This document shows positions 29,277-40,927 of a stretch of DNA of 64,000 nucleotides, in pieces. The DNA is from Tritrichomonas musculus (lineage: Eukaryota > Parabasalia > Tritrichomonadida > Tritrichomonadidae): assembly GCA_039105265.1 (NCBI GenBank), contig JAPFFF010000043.1, positions 1,117,501 to 1,181,500 on the forward strand. The letters run 5' to 3'. Each line of letters starts with the position of its first letter. Position 1 is the stretch's first letter. The position numbers and the translations under genes were made by a program. The notes under the pieces were generated by a model, which saw only the letters and a program-made list of their open reading frames with translations, was not told the DNA's origin and did not search any database.

Positions 29277-30128
29277 ATTTTTTATTCTTTTTAAATTTTG
29301 AAAAGAATAAATTTTGAATGGACCGATATTTGAATTATTCAGAAATTCGCAATTTTTTGTATTCATTTTTTGAGAGAAGGTAGATAATTGATAAGAAGAT
29401 TGATGATATTATCTCAGTATAAAAAAGCTATTATAAATCCTTCAGGACCATCTAAATTTGGCCAAAATGGATATGAATTTTGCAATTTAAAGCTTAAATG
29501 CATTGATATTAGTATTTATATTTTTTTTATACATATGGGGAAAAAATGGTAAATAATAATTATTACTTGTTCTTTTATTATCAAATTATGCCTGATCAGA
29601 TTCATTCTATACAAATATCAGCAGTTTTTGAAATGCAAAGGATATATCCTTATAAAGTCAATAAAAAAAACTTTTTTTTATAGTATTAACAAGCCAATTT
29701 GAAAGTTAATCACAAAAGAGAGACTAATTATTATTTCATCTCAATTGCATTGAATTAAATCTTTATATTTATAAATGTATATAATCAAAATATATATTAA
29801 GTGTTATAGATGCATTATAAAGTCAATACAAAAAAATACTATTGATGAACAAGTTATTAATGCTTTTTATCATTGAAAATTTTTGGGTTATTGATTACAA
29901 TTTACAATCTTTAATATTTAACCGTCATCGACGGTTGACCCGATAGTATTGATGGCAATATGATGATCATTTCTGTTATTTAACAGTAGTTATAGTCATA
30001 TATATAATATTTGTTTATAAATAATAACATGAAATATTTGTTAAATAGCATTGATAAATGTGTTCACAATTAGAAACACTGATAATATTTATATTTTTAT
30101 GATATTTATCTAACTTCGAAAAGAACTT
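29277..30128. other. intergenic DNA with one GC-rich hairpin
   Basis: No ORF. A perfect 7-bp-stem palindrome AACCGTC-ATC-GACGGTT lies at 29920-29936 in otherwise AT-only surroundings. A short coherent frame around 29440-29530 (SGPSKFGQNGYEFCNLKLKC) may be a gene relic. Confidence 0.4.
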
Positions 30129-32189
30129 TTAAGGGTAAAGTTGGCTTTTCTTTTTTTTGAAATCTTTTAATTTATTCTATGTGCTGCTTGAATGAATTGT
30201 ATGATCATTGAATTTATTTCTATGCAAATTCAATCTTTTCTGAGGGGCATTCAAATGTACAGAAAAAAAGGAGCTCCACAGAGCTATCAAATCAAATTTT
30301 CAACTTCTAATCAACACAGATGAACGTAAAATATTCTAAATTTTGTATTTTTCTCAGAAAAATGAATAAAAAAGGAAAAAAATAAAATAACAAAAATTAG
30401 GATTATGCAATTATTACTTGAATGGTTTTTTATTAATAAAATTATGATATTATATATATATGCCATGCATCTATAAATATTTGTCAATTATTGTTAAACA
30501 ATGCTACGTAGATGATGAGAAATAATGAATTTTTTTATAATTTTGAAAACACCAATTCTTGATCTGCTAGTCCTCATGGAATTTGGATGAAATATTTTTT
30601 TAATATGAATATTTTACATCCATATTTGATGTCAACACTAAAAAATACATTTTTTTGGTAGGGATAAAATAATTTTGATTTTACAACATGAAAATTTTTA
30701 TTTTTCAAGTCGGCTCTTGTAGAAGGAGAATTGTTAGAAATCATTAAAGTGTATATATAATCGATACCAAATGTATTGATTAAAAATGCTTGATACAATA
30801 GTTGAAAAGCAAACAATTGAAAAATTTGGATAATGAAAATTGCAGCATTTCGTAATAAAATGTTTTTATCGTATTTAATACTGCATAACAAATACCCTAA
30901 TTTGATTTTGAAATCAATATATTGCCTTGAAAACGAAAAAAAAGCGTTTTGGAATGAAATCAGTTTTTATAAAAATAATGGATAATTGTAAAATTTGAAT
31001 TAAAATTAAAATTTTAACTAAAATTTATTATTGCTCTTATCTATTTATTATATTAATTAATATATTTACTAACATATAATATACTTATTATATTATTTAA
31101 TTATAATAAATTAAAATGAATATATCATTTTATCACTATTTAAATCGTGATAATGGCCATTTTAATTATTTTAACTTTTGATACAATTGAATAGTATTAA
31201 AAATAATTTTAGGTTTTTATTTCAATTTTTGGAAATATATATAAATAAGCATATCTTATAATAATAATAACAATTTTAAATAAATTATTTGATATCTAGT
31301 AATATGGTCATAAATATAAGATGTTTTTAAAATCAATTTTTTATTTCAGGCAAAAAAATTTTTTTTTAACATTTTACTTTTTTTTTTTTATTTAGATGAT
31401 TTTAATTTCTATTTTTAATTGGCTGAGTAATTAGAAAAAGTTTATCTGAAAATAGTTTTTAGAACTTTTTCAGTTTATACACGGTCAATGAGAAACTTTT
31501 TGATAAATCCTGAAATATTAAAAAGCGTGAATATCTATTCATGCTTTTTTATAGATTTATCAAATATTTTCTTTTTAGAAAAAATTCATAAAATTGGATT
31601 ATCTTCGATTATTCCTCTCTAAAATTGTAAGAATTTTTTTATATTCCTTATTTTTTATTTAATTTGAATTTGAAAATAGTACATATCAAGCAAGATTATT
31701 AAAAAAATAAAAATTTGAGACAATCCTTTTAAAAAAAGTATTAAAAAGTAAAAAAAAAAATTATCGATAATATGTTAATGGAAATATGGTTAAAAATGAA
31801 ATAATATAAATATAAAGTTTTGAATTAGATTTATTTTTTTTTATACAAAACTTTATTGAAAATATATTCTCATAGGCTTTGAAATTATTGAAAAGTTATA
31901 TGAATTCAAATATCCTCTTAATAATTTTAATTAAAATAACTTAATGCAGCATTTTCAAAATACTTTATCATTGAATTAATATATATACAAATTTGTCATG
32001 CATATTTGTAGAACAAAAGCATTTTTTATTATGATTTATTTTTTAAGATAGAAACAATTGAATGAAATAATAAAAAATTAACATTCAATTATCTATGTTC
32101 TGACTTTTGAGAAAGTTGTGAAAATTTCAAAGAAAATTTTATTACTTATGACTTTTTGTGAAGTTCAAAAATTTTAGTTTATATTTACT

Positions 32190-32194
32190 TCACT
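32190..32194 (+). promoter_or_regulatory. initiator of the Kolobok-like transposase gene
   Basis: TCACT with A(+1) at 32192, 16 nt before the ATG. Confidence 0.4.
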
Positions 32195-32207
32195 TTTATT
32201 GTTTTTC

Positions 32208-33686
32208 ATGAATCAACATACATTAAGACATTCAACTTTTCAAGAATTATTAGAAAGAAATGTACACAAACCAAAAAACATTGAAAAGATCAAAAGAAAC
32301 TTGAAAGAGATATTATCAATCATTATCAATGGATATGGCTATGAAGGAATTGAATCTTATTGTTCTATGACAGAGAAATACATAATATCAAGAACAATAT
32401 ATTATGATTACTTGTTTTTAATTGATATTGTACTCAGAGATTTAGCCGAAAAAGTTTGCCAAGAAAAATTGGATGAACTGAAAAAAACCACTCAAATAAA
32501 ATTAGGCTTCGATGCTTCGTGGAGCCACCGAAGAAATGGTCAACACTGCCTTGGAATTTTAATGGATTTAAAGACTAACTTCATTATTTGTTTCCATCTT
32601 GTTCACCATGGGAAAGAACAAGCTGCCTCTTTAAGTTCCACAGAAAAGCATTCAAAAAATATGGAAGGCATTTCATTGAACCATATCATCGAAAGGACAC
32701 AAATAGACTCCTTAAGCAATCTAACTTTCATTCATGATTGCGATCTCACAGATCATAAATTAATATCAGAAAAACTTCCTCTTGCCAAAATTAAATTTGA
32801 CACAAATCATTTATGCAAAAAAACCAAGAAAATTATAAATCAAATTTGCATGAACGATCAAGATTTGAAAAACCTTAATGAATTAATTCAAAATTTTTTT
32901 TCAATTTTACTACATGACAAAAATTTTAATAATGAAGAAAAACTCCAGAAATGGGAAAGCATGCCAAACTATTTTATTGAACATGAGGATCTGGACCCAG
33001 AATATAATGCTAAAGCATTAAAAACACTAGATGAATTAATCTCAGACATATCTGATACATTTAGTAAAGTTGATCCAGAGTATACTACCAACCCAATTGA
33101 GTCGTTTAACCATTCTCGTGCTTCAATAGCCAGCAAAAACACAGCCTTTAGAATTAGCTGGAGAATCCGTGCATATGTATCAATCATCAAATGGAATGTT
33201 CCATATTGGAAAAAAGCGATCTTTGATTCTTTTCAGTTAACACTTCCTAATCATGTAATGTTACATGAAAAAGCTTTGGTAGAAACAAAAAGAAAGAAAG
33301 CCACAACAACAAAAACAGATGCATATAAAAAGAAAAGAGCAATCAAAAGAAAAATAAAAGCCAATAAGTACAAAGTCAGTTCAAAAGATAAGATGGTACA
33401 CAATTATGCTGATGACATGCTTGAAGATATTTCTTCAATGGATGTGCGAAACAAAAGACGAAAAGGGAAGTTTTCACCCGTACAGCAATTGATTATTGAT
33501 GCTATATCAGCATTAGCCACTGAAGATAAGCCATTTGTGCCGTACAACAAAATAATGAAATATATTACTACATACTTTGACACAAGCAAATATGCTCGAC
33601 CTCAATTCGTAATTAGATCGCAGGTAACCAGACTAGTCAACATGAACATTTTAATTCAAAAAAGATTTTCTTTTAAGCTTGTTTGA
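32208..33686 (+). CDS. Kolobok-like transposase with C-terminal linker-histone-like (H15) domain
   Basis: 492 residues from the ATG at 32208; an upstream in-frame TTG is ignored. Candidate triad: D102 (LGFDASWSHRRNGQHCLGI), D177 or D179 (TFIHDCDLTD) and E298 (TTNPIESFNHSR). This is the (D)xSW..R / NPIES pattern of Kolobok-type DDE enzymes. Residues 361-398 are Lys-rich. Residues 423-491 then read SPVQQLIIDAISALATEDKP, KIMKYITTYF and LVNMNILIQKRFSFKL. This matches the GH1/H15 winged helix of linker histones, including the final SFKL. The domain probably binds DNA or nucleosomes at the element ends or the target. The frame is intact and GC is higher than in the flanking arms. Confidence 0.8.
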   Translation: MNQHTLRHSTFQELLERNVHKPKNIEKIKRNLKEILSIIINGYGYEGIESYCSMTEKYIISRTIYYDYLFLIDIVLRDLAEKVCQEKLDELKKTTQIKLGFDASWSHRRNGQHCLGILMDLKTNFIICFHLVHHGKEQAASLSSTEKHSKNMEGISLNHIIERTQIDSLSNLTFIHDCDLTDHKLISEKLPLAKIKFDTNHLCKKTKKIINQICMNDQDLKNLNELIQNFFSILLHDKNFNNEEKLQKWESMPNYFIEHEDLDPEYNAKALKTLDELISDISDTFSKVDPEYTTNPIESFNHSRASIASKNTAFRISWRIRAYVSIIKWNVPYWKKAIFDSFQLTLPNHVMLHEKALVETKRKKATTTKTDAYKKKRAIKRKIKANKYKVSSKDKMVHNYADDMLEDISSMDVRNKRRKGKFSPVQQLIIDAISALATEDKPFVPYNKIMKYITTYFDTSKYARPQFVIRSQVTRLVNMNILIQKRFSFKLV

Positions 33687-35275
33687 CGAAATCAATTGAT
33701 GATCATCAAACAATTATTTGATAATAAACATTCTTCTTATTACATTTATTTACTTTTTATTCTCCATATCTTTTGCTTTATTATGTTTATATAAATCTAT
33801 TTATTCTATAAGAGATATTTTAAAAATAAAAAAAAAATAAAATTCAAAAGTTTATACAAATTATATGTATTTTTCTATGGTTTACATTTTTAATCTTATG
33901 AAAATAAAAGAAAAAAAATATTGAAAAATATGGATGATAGAAGCATTTCTAGAGGTTTTTAACACTTGGATATGAAACTAGAGATAAATAGGAGATCAAT
34001 AGTAGTATAACTGGCGTTTGGTCAAGAACCTATTGTATGGGATATACATATGGATTTGAAAAAACTGAAAGAATATGAAAGGTTAGACTCTTTTGTTGAT
34101 TTTTTTTTGGTATTTTGATTGCTGTTCATGGACTCTTTGTTCGAATTTGGAGAATTCAAATTTGAATTTTCCCAAATGATAAATAATCGAAAAAAGTAAT
34201 CGTTTTTTTTTTTATTTAAAGTTTTTTATTTCAAGATCCTTAAAAAAAATTATATTACATATATATATTTGATATATATATATAAACAATTTATATATAT
34301 GTTTAATTAATAATATTGATAATATGCTAATTAACTATATAAAGAGATAAAAACATATGAATTCAAAATCAGTTTAAATTATTAATTTTTTCTCAAAATA
34401 TGAAATTTATAACAGATTTGTTTTTTATTAATTAATATAATCAATCAAAATAATAGTTATATTTGCATGATAATATTTATACAATTTGTGAGAAAGAATT
34501 ACTAATTTTGAGAGTGCTAACCCTTATTTTAATTCAAAAACTGAAATATAATATATAGAATTTATTTGATTATTTTTTTATTAGTATCTTTGGATATAAA
34601 TTGGATCAACTATTAATATTTATTTATAATGTTATATTTATAAATATTACATTAATAATCATATCATTGGAGTATTTGATAAAAATTTAATTAATTTAAT
34701 TTATAAATACTGGCATAAAATAAAGATATTTGATCAATCTATGTCATATAATATTATATTTATTACCTAGATATAATATTTAATTCTTTATGCCAGAAAA
34801 ATATAGAGATAATCTGACAATTATGTTTAATTTTTGAACAAATATAATCTATAATTGTATATTAGCACGCAACAAAATATATTAAATATTTAGATATCAT
34901 ATATATTTATAGATATTCAAAATGGCTAAATAAAAGTATTTTTATATAAATGAAAAATATTCTCAATTTTTTGAAAGAATGTTTTTTTTATTCAATTATT
35001 TGAGGCAATTGAAATGTAAAAAAATTGATATTTTTACAAATTCTCTTGTTTATAATATAAAATATATTTTAACAAAACATTAAACAAATCAAATATATAT
35101 ATTAATGTATATATATATAAAATAATTAATTTAAAATTTTTATTTGAAAAGATATATAAATATTTATCATATTTTAAAGGAATTTCTAATTTGCCATTAG
35201 CAAAAACTCATAGAATATTTTGAAAGATATTACAAAAAGTGGGGAAAAGTTGAGAAAAGCCAACTTTACCCTTAA

Positions 35276-35443
35276 TGAAATAAAATATGAAAAGGATATA
35301 AAAAAATTTCTATGCATATTTGGTCAAATATAAAAATCAATATCAGTAGTGACCTTTTTTTTGAATATTTAAGGGCAGAAATCCTTTCTATGAAGATATC
35401 AAAAAAAAAAAAACTCCTTTCAATAAAGTCATAAATCTCTTAG
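35276..35443. other. short spacer upstream of the E3 ligase gene
   Basis: Contains an A-run (35400-35412) and the initiator at 35429-35433. Nothing else. Confidence 0.4.
35429..35433 (+). promoter_or_regulatory. initiator of the RING/IBR-RCR gene
   Basis: TCATA with A(+1) at 35431, 13 nt before the ATG. Confidence 0.5.
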
Positions 35444-37072
35444 ATGAACTTGCAATATAAAAACATCAATGACGTTTCCGACAAAGCAATGTTAAAAGAA
35501 AGGTTGATCAATGAAATAATCAATGATAATGAGCTTAACGATGAATCATTATATCAAATTCAAAAAATTTTATCGGAAAAAAAGAAATATGATAATATAC
35601 CAGGGCCAAAAAGCGATATAGGAATACAAGCCGATAATTTCATATTTACTAATAATCCCGAATGCTGCTCATTATGTTGCAAATCATTATTCCAATGTTT
35701 CAATGATTCTGATAATTTAATCGAGTTAGGCTGCCACCATACATTTTGCACTCAATGTTTAAAAAAGCTAGCCAAAGATCAAATCAAAAATGAAAAATAT
35801 ATTAATTTAAGATGTCCTGTATGCACTTTTCCACTTCGTGAAGTTGATATTCAAAATATTGATCCAAAATACGTTGAAATATTGAATCAAAACTTTAAAA
35901 ACTTTGTTGTTGAAGACAAGCAACTAATAAATTGTCCAAAATGTCATGAATGTTTCATATATGAACAAGGCGATGCTGCACAAATTACCGTAGATAGAAT
36001 GGGAGAAAAAATTCGTCCCGATGCACTTGAATCATTAAGAAAATATCGTGCAACGTGCTTAAAATGCAAAACAGTCTTTTGTGTCCAATGCAATTCCATT
36101 CCATTTCATGAAGGCTTTACATGTGAAGAACAAAACTTATTAGATAATGACATAATTTGTCGTTTTTGCGCACTTTATCCAGCCGTTGGCTGTGAAGACT
36201 TGGATCCATGTCGTCGAATATGCTGGCGTCAAGCGTGCCAAGAACAACTTCATGAATCGTGCATGCATGTTTGTGAATGTGGGCATGCTTGCTGTGGTTT
36301 ATTGAATGAAGAGGATCATTTTGGATGCGCTCTATGTGAACAATCATGCGCTTTATGTGTCTTCTGTAACTCTTCATGTTCAACAAGTCCTTCTGTGCAT
36401 ATGAATTGTGGCCATCCTGCTCATAAAAGCTGCCTACTGGAGCTATATAAAGGCATAAAAGAAAGAGGCAGAATTCAAATACCAAGATGCAATCATGACT
36501 TTAAATGTAAAGAAGTTCCGTTTCACCAATGTGTTCAAGAACAAGCATTGAAATGGTCAAGCATTGAACGAAAAATTGAAGAAATAACATTAATTAAAAT
36601 GAAGGAAGAAAATACTGAAAACGAACAAGATCATGTAAACAATCCTAATGATCAAGATTTTTATCAGCAACCCCTCAAATATGCACACGATTTCTTCGAG
36701 TTTTATTTGTGCGATTTTTGTAAGGAGCCATATTATGGTGGTCATAAAGATTGTGGAAGAATTGATAATGAAAGCGATATTGAATATAGATGCCCGGATT
36801 GCAAGAGAAAATTGTTACATGAAAAAATTTGTCCAGTTCACGGTGATGAAGGAATGGTTTACAAATGCATGTTTTGTTGTAATCATTCGTCATTTGTTTG
36901 CTACGGTGGAACAACTTATTTTTGTGAAGAATGCCATAAAGATGCAGTTAAATCTTCGAAAGGCCCATTTAAGCCATGCGATGGAAAATGTAAATTTGCT
37001 CCTCATCCTCCAAATGGCGAAAGAATAATAAGTGCTTATTGTGTCAAGTGTGAAATGAAAAATCCAAAATAA
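35444..37072 (+). CDS. E3 ubiquitin ligase: RING + IBR-like fingers joined to a MYCBP2-like RING and tandem-cysteine domain
   Basis: 542 residues. A first RING at about 75-127 (CSLCCKS, CHHTFCTQC, LRCPVC) is followed by an IBR-like double finger at 164-227 (CPKCHECF, CLKCKTVFCVQC). At 273-352 is a second Cys/His block (CECGHACCGLLNEEDHFGCA, CVFCNSSC, NCGHPAHKSC) with the order seen before and in the RING of MYCBP2/PHR1. Residues 421-537 (YLCDFCKEPYYGGHKDCG, CPVHGDEGMVYKCMFCC, YFCEECH, PHPPNGERI) match the MYCBP2 tandem-cysteine domain. That domain relays ubiquitin between two cysteines and esterifies threonine. Product predicted cytosolic; Cys-relay E3 activity is inferred from the family. 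Confidence 0.8.
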   Translation: MNLQYKNINDVSDKAMLKERLINEIINDNELNDESLYQIQKILSEKKKYDNIPGPKSDIGIQADNFIFTNNPECCSLCCKSLFQCFNDSDNLIELGCHHTFCTQCLKKLAKDQIKNEKYINLRCPVCTFPLREVDIQNIDPKYVEILNQNFKNFVVEDKQLINCPKCHECFIYEQGDAAQITVDRMGEKIRPDALESLRKYRATCLKCKTVFCVQCNSIPFHEGFTCEEQNLLDNDIICRFCALYPAVGCEDLDPCRRICWRQACQEQLHESCMHVCECGHACCGLLNEEDHFGCALCEQSCALCVFCNSSCSTSPSVHMNCGHPAHKSCLLELYKGIKERGRIQIPRCNHDFKCKEVPFHQCVQEQALKWSSIERKIEEITLIKMKEENTENEQDHVNNPNDQDFYQQPLKYAHDFFEFYLCDFCKEPYYGGHKDCGRIDNESDIEYRCPDCKRKLLHEKICPVHGDEGMVYKCMFCCNHSSFVCYGGTTYFCEECHKDAVKSSKGPFKPCDGKCKFAPHPPNGERIISAYCVKCEMKNPK

Positions 37073-37194
37073 ATGCTTGTTTAAATTTACTACTTATAAT
37101 ATCGCCATAAAAGTGCTATGAAAGCTAATAAAAATAAATAAATAAAAGGCTCATCCAAAAATTAGTTATTGTCAAATTTAAAAAATAAATGAAG

Positions 37195-37228
37195 TAGCTT
37201 TTTGAAAGGCGTAGCCTTCAAAAAGCTA
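37195..37228. terminator. strong hairpin downstream of the E3 ligase gene
   Basis: TAGCTTTTTGAA / TTCAAAAAGCTA with a GGC-GTA-GCC tip, a nearly perfect 34-nt stem-loop 120 bp past the stop codon. It could be a transcript-end or processing structure; the role is inferred. Confidence 0.35.
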
Positions 37229-37259
37229 ATTCAATTTATGTTTAATTATCTGTTTTATA

Positions 37260-37291
37260 ACTTTTTGAGTATTTTACAAAACTCAAAAAGT
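37260..37291. terminator. second hairpin downstream of the E3 ligase gene
   Basis: ACTTTTTGAGT and ACTCAAAAAGT separated by 10 nt. Arms share the CTTTTTGA core with the hairpin 30 bp upstream. Confidence 0.3.
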
Positions 37292-37458
37292 GATACCTAG
37301 ATAATTATTGGAAAAATAGTTTTAGCTAATTATTCATTTTTTACTTGTTCTTGGGATTAAAAAAATTGTCCAAGTATAATGCTTAAAGAACATTACAAGT
37401 TTTTAAGATGAAATATCAAATTCATTTGGAATCAAAAGAATTCATAAATTCGAATATA

Positions 37459-37580
37459 AACTGGTACGCAAATTTTCGGACTTTATCGTACTATTCAATT
37501 CATTGAATTTTAAAAATAATCAATTCAATATTTGAAAAGTTCATTCAAATTTGAATCGTCCAAAAATTTGCGTAATAGTT
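37459..37580. mobile_element. 122-bp MITE with TA target duplication
   Basis: Terminal inverted repeats AACT(GG/AT)TACGCAAATTTT(C/T)GGAC (37459-37481 and 37558-37580). TA flanks at 37457-37458 and 37581-37582 suggest a Tc1/mariner-type non-autonomous element. Confidence 0.55.
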
Positions 37581-37675
37581 TAACTTTTATCATTAAATTG
37601 AAATTTGATAAAACTTGTGGTACTTTTAACTGAAGAGATGTGCAATCCTGCTATTTCCTATGTATGAAAAATCAA

Positions 37676-38242
37676 TTATAAAGAAACCACTGATTTTATA
37701 TTTAAAAAGTCAATTAAAGAAATATATACATTCAAAAGGAGATCGATCTTTGATGGGATTTCGATATCGGTTTTTTCATTTTTACCGTTCTCGAGTTTGA
37801 GGAAAAAACCACATCGAGCTAGTTTCGTTTTCTGATTAAATATATCTTTATGACGAACCTTGGAGTATATATCGCTACGTTTATATGCTTCGTTAGCTCT
37901 ACATGCAGTAATGAATGATTCTTCAGGACCGAAGTTCTGAGTGTAAATAGAGATACCATTAGCGAGAATTTCAAATTTTTCAACAGCATCCATAGCGTCT
38001 TTAAATCCAACCCATAAACCATTAAATACATTATCAACTGCTTTAACAAATGAATTACCAAAAGAAGCACTCAAAACACCTGTGATTTTCAATTTCGCTT
38101 TGATGAATCCGTTATGTAAATCAGCTGTGTTATCACAAGTGGGGCGGATGATGAATATGGTGAATGAACCTGCATGTATAGGTGCTGAAGGGCTGTCTGA
38201 AGCTTGAGTATCGATAACGTATTTCTTATTAGTGTCTGACAT
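37676..38242 (-). pseudogene. Polinton part: candidate structural protein
   Basis: 188 residues with beta-rich sequence (HAGSFTIFIIRPTCDNTADL). No hallmark I can name; capsid-type role inferred from position in the element. Confidence 0.35.
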
Positions 38243-38883
38243 AGCTATAGCATTATCTACAACGTCGAAATAGCTTGCTACTTAAATTTTTTGAATGTGA
38301 TATCTGATAGAAAAAATGGCATACTGTTGTCAACAATATGGTATATAAAAAAAGTGTGCTCTAAAAATAAGATTTCTTTGCTCCTACTAAAAAAAAAAAG
38401 AATTCAAATTTTTGAGAAAAAAATGTATCTTTAATACTAGTTGAAACTATCATCAACAAATCAAGTATATACTCATTAAGATATATTCAAGAGGGAAATC
38501 CGTAATTACTAATACAAGAGAAGATTTCCAAAAATATTAATTTTTCGAATTATTTCCAATTTGTTATTTTTCTATAAAAAAGCTTAAAGATTAAAGTTTA
38601 TTTGAATTGTATTCTAATTGCGCAGCTTAAAATATCTAAATATAATTTTATTTGTCATTTTGAAGCCTGTAAAGTTTTCACTTAACTTTTTTCAAAAATA
38701 AACGAACATAGACGTACATAAAAAAATAGTCGCTTAACTTTTTGAATTAAAAAAAAAAAATGTAAAAAAAAAAACTATTCAATTTTTTTTATAAAGTATT
38801 GAATTATCGCAAACTCATTGAGATTGTGTAAAATACGGGTACTTGAGAGAAAAAAATACATCTTATAAAACTTCAGTTAATAC

Positions 38884-39474
38884 TTAACGACGTATACGAG
38901 ATCTAAATACTAGCGGAGCTATGTTTGTTTGACAAACGGTTTCTTCAGTACCGAGATCCCTATTGCAAGTAGATTCAGATTCTTCTTCTCGAGGAGTGGA
39001 TTCTTGAGGTACTTCTGAGATGAGCTCTGGAACGTATTTACTACGGATACGAGATTTCGATAATTCTTTATTGATGACATGCTTGATATATTGTTTCTGC
39101 TCTTTCTTAAATCTATCATTACGTAGTTCTTCACCGAAATTTCGCAGTTGCTCGAGTATCTCGAGATTAATTGTTTGCGGAACAAAGTTTCCATCGGAAA
39201 TAGAATCATTTTTGCGAATGCTTCGTGATGTAGTTCGACGAGGAATATTTTCGGTATGAGGTATCTGTTTCACTAAAGGAGGAGTCTCTTGATTATTGAT
39301 TTCAACAGGATCTTCCTGCGTATCATCGTTTTGAATGTTGTCAACGGAACGCTTTTCAGTTTTATTATCTCTCAACTTCACTATATATTTTCCCTCTTTT
39401 TTCGATGGAAACACTTCATACTCAGGATCTTCGATACCTTGAATCCATCGTTGAATTATTTTATTTCTCTTCAA
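38884..39474 (-). pseudogene. Polinton part: hydrophilic charged protein
   Basis: 196 residues, Arg/Glu-rich, no recognised domain. The pieces on its far side (39540-40190) include a Lys/Arg-rich tail (KTRKSKSKTRKNKRK) typical of a DNA-binding core protein, and a small Ala-rich hydrophobic protein (39771-40007). Confidence 0.35.
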
Positions 39475-40440
39475 TCCACGTACTTGCTCTTCGAAGAAAA
39501 GGTTTCTTTGAAACTCATTTAATTTTCAACAAAACTATCATTAACCACAATACTCATTTACGTTTATTTTTACGTGTTTTCGATTTGCTTTTACGAGTTT
39601 TGATATACGGTGCTGTTACAGCATATATATTAGTGTTTTCATGATATTGCTTCGTTGAAGATCACGGTCTAGTGATTTCATTATACATAGTATCCGGACC
39701 CGATACAATAACGGAATTACTCGATCTCTATGCATTCGTTTTTGAATTGTAACAACTTATTTCATTTATGTTAAATACCTTTGAATGGAATCGCCTTACT
39801 CGATCTCTTTCTAGAATCCGCTGCTGCTTGAGCTATTTGCGATCCACCTGATTTCAATTCACCTTTAGCGAACTGCTCACTAATCTTCACTAACTTATCG
39901 GTTATAGATCCCTTCTGCATATGACTGAATATATTTGCACCTGTTGAAGTAATTGCCCCTAACGCAGGATTGAATGCAGTTGCAAATGGAGTTATCGCAT
40001 GTAACACAGTTGGACAGCTTTAGGATTATTCAGAGCATAATTCTTAGCTCCAATCAAACCCTTTTTCATTGCATTCCATACTCTATGCGCTACTTTCTTA
40101 GCACCAATGAGTCCTTAATGTACATCATTCTTAAGTCTATTCCTTCGACTAGTAATGAAACTCTTGAATCTCATATTTACAAATCATAAAAATACCTAGG
40201 GTTAATTCTTCAAAATGCGATTCATTTGCTGTGATATTAATGATGAATCTATCATATTGACACTTATGATTTAAATACTCTAATGTTATAGATTTAAAAT
40301 TGAGATTGTTAGGTGTTTGTTGAAGTATCGATGTGAAATCTTCTTTACTGAATCCGCTATAACATATAATATCAGTCGATAATCTCTTAACGTTGAGATA
40401 AATGAATCATAATGTCTGTACAGCTATGATACACGTTAAA

Positions 40441-40927
40441 TTAAAAAAGTCGTGTCTTAGTAAGTAACACATGCTTAACCATAGCATAGTCTTTGAGTTT
40501 TCGTTTGAGATGTCGTTTGAGATATTGAAGGAGATTCTCTTCTTTAATATATTCAATAGGTGTCTTCACATTCTTCGATAACACTTCAGCGGTCTTATCG
40601 AGCTTCCCTGATGTAGAGCAGAAAATAATTTTATTATAGTAGGGTTTAGCGAACAATCGCTCTGTTATCAAGATGTGACGCCTTATCCAGAATGGTTTAT
40701 CCGCTCCAATCTTACCTATAAGGAAACTCGGGACTGAGAGGTCTATTTGATACCATTTCAATATCACGTTGATTTTTACGTAATGTATCTTCGATAAGCT
40801 CTTCCACTTTCTTGATTTCACTCATTTCTTTAATGTAAGTTAAATGAATTTTCTTATTTGATCTGGGATGCTCTTTTGTGTAATCCAATATTGACGCTCC
40901 ATTGTTGATAATTTCGTTGGGTGTCAC
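40441..40927 (-). pseudogene. Polinton part: packaging ATPase-like region
   Basis: Sequence such as PSFLIGKIGADKPFWIRRHI next to FAKPYYNKIIFCSTSGKLDK resembles the start of FtsK/HerA-type packaging ATPases of Polintons. Broken. Confidence 0.4.

Larger units (their letters stand above)
30133..35271 (+). mobile_element. Kolobok-like TTAA DNA transposon with an H15-tailed transposase (5139 bp)
   Basis: The terminal inverted repeats GGGTAAAGTTGGCTTTTCT (30133-30151) and its reverse complement (35253-35271) are perfect over 19 bp. Each is flanked by TTAA (30129-30132 and 35272-35275), the target duplication of the Kolobok and piggyBac superfamilies. One intact transposase gene (32208-33686) lies inside. 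The long left (30152-32207) and right (33687-35252) arms are AT-rich with no other credible gene. The D-D-E pattern fits Kolobok better than piggyBac (no piggyBac domain or PHD finger). The element looks whole and may be mobile. Confidence 0.75.
37073..37675. other. intergenic with two hairpins and a 122-bp inverted-repeat element
   Basis: No ORF. Holds the hairpins at 37195-37228 and 37260-37291 and the MITE at 37459-37580. Confidence 0.5.

Noticed and set aside
30574-30891. 105-residue frame in the left arm of the Kolobok-like element
   Set aside because: TTG start, low complexity; no evidence of coding.
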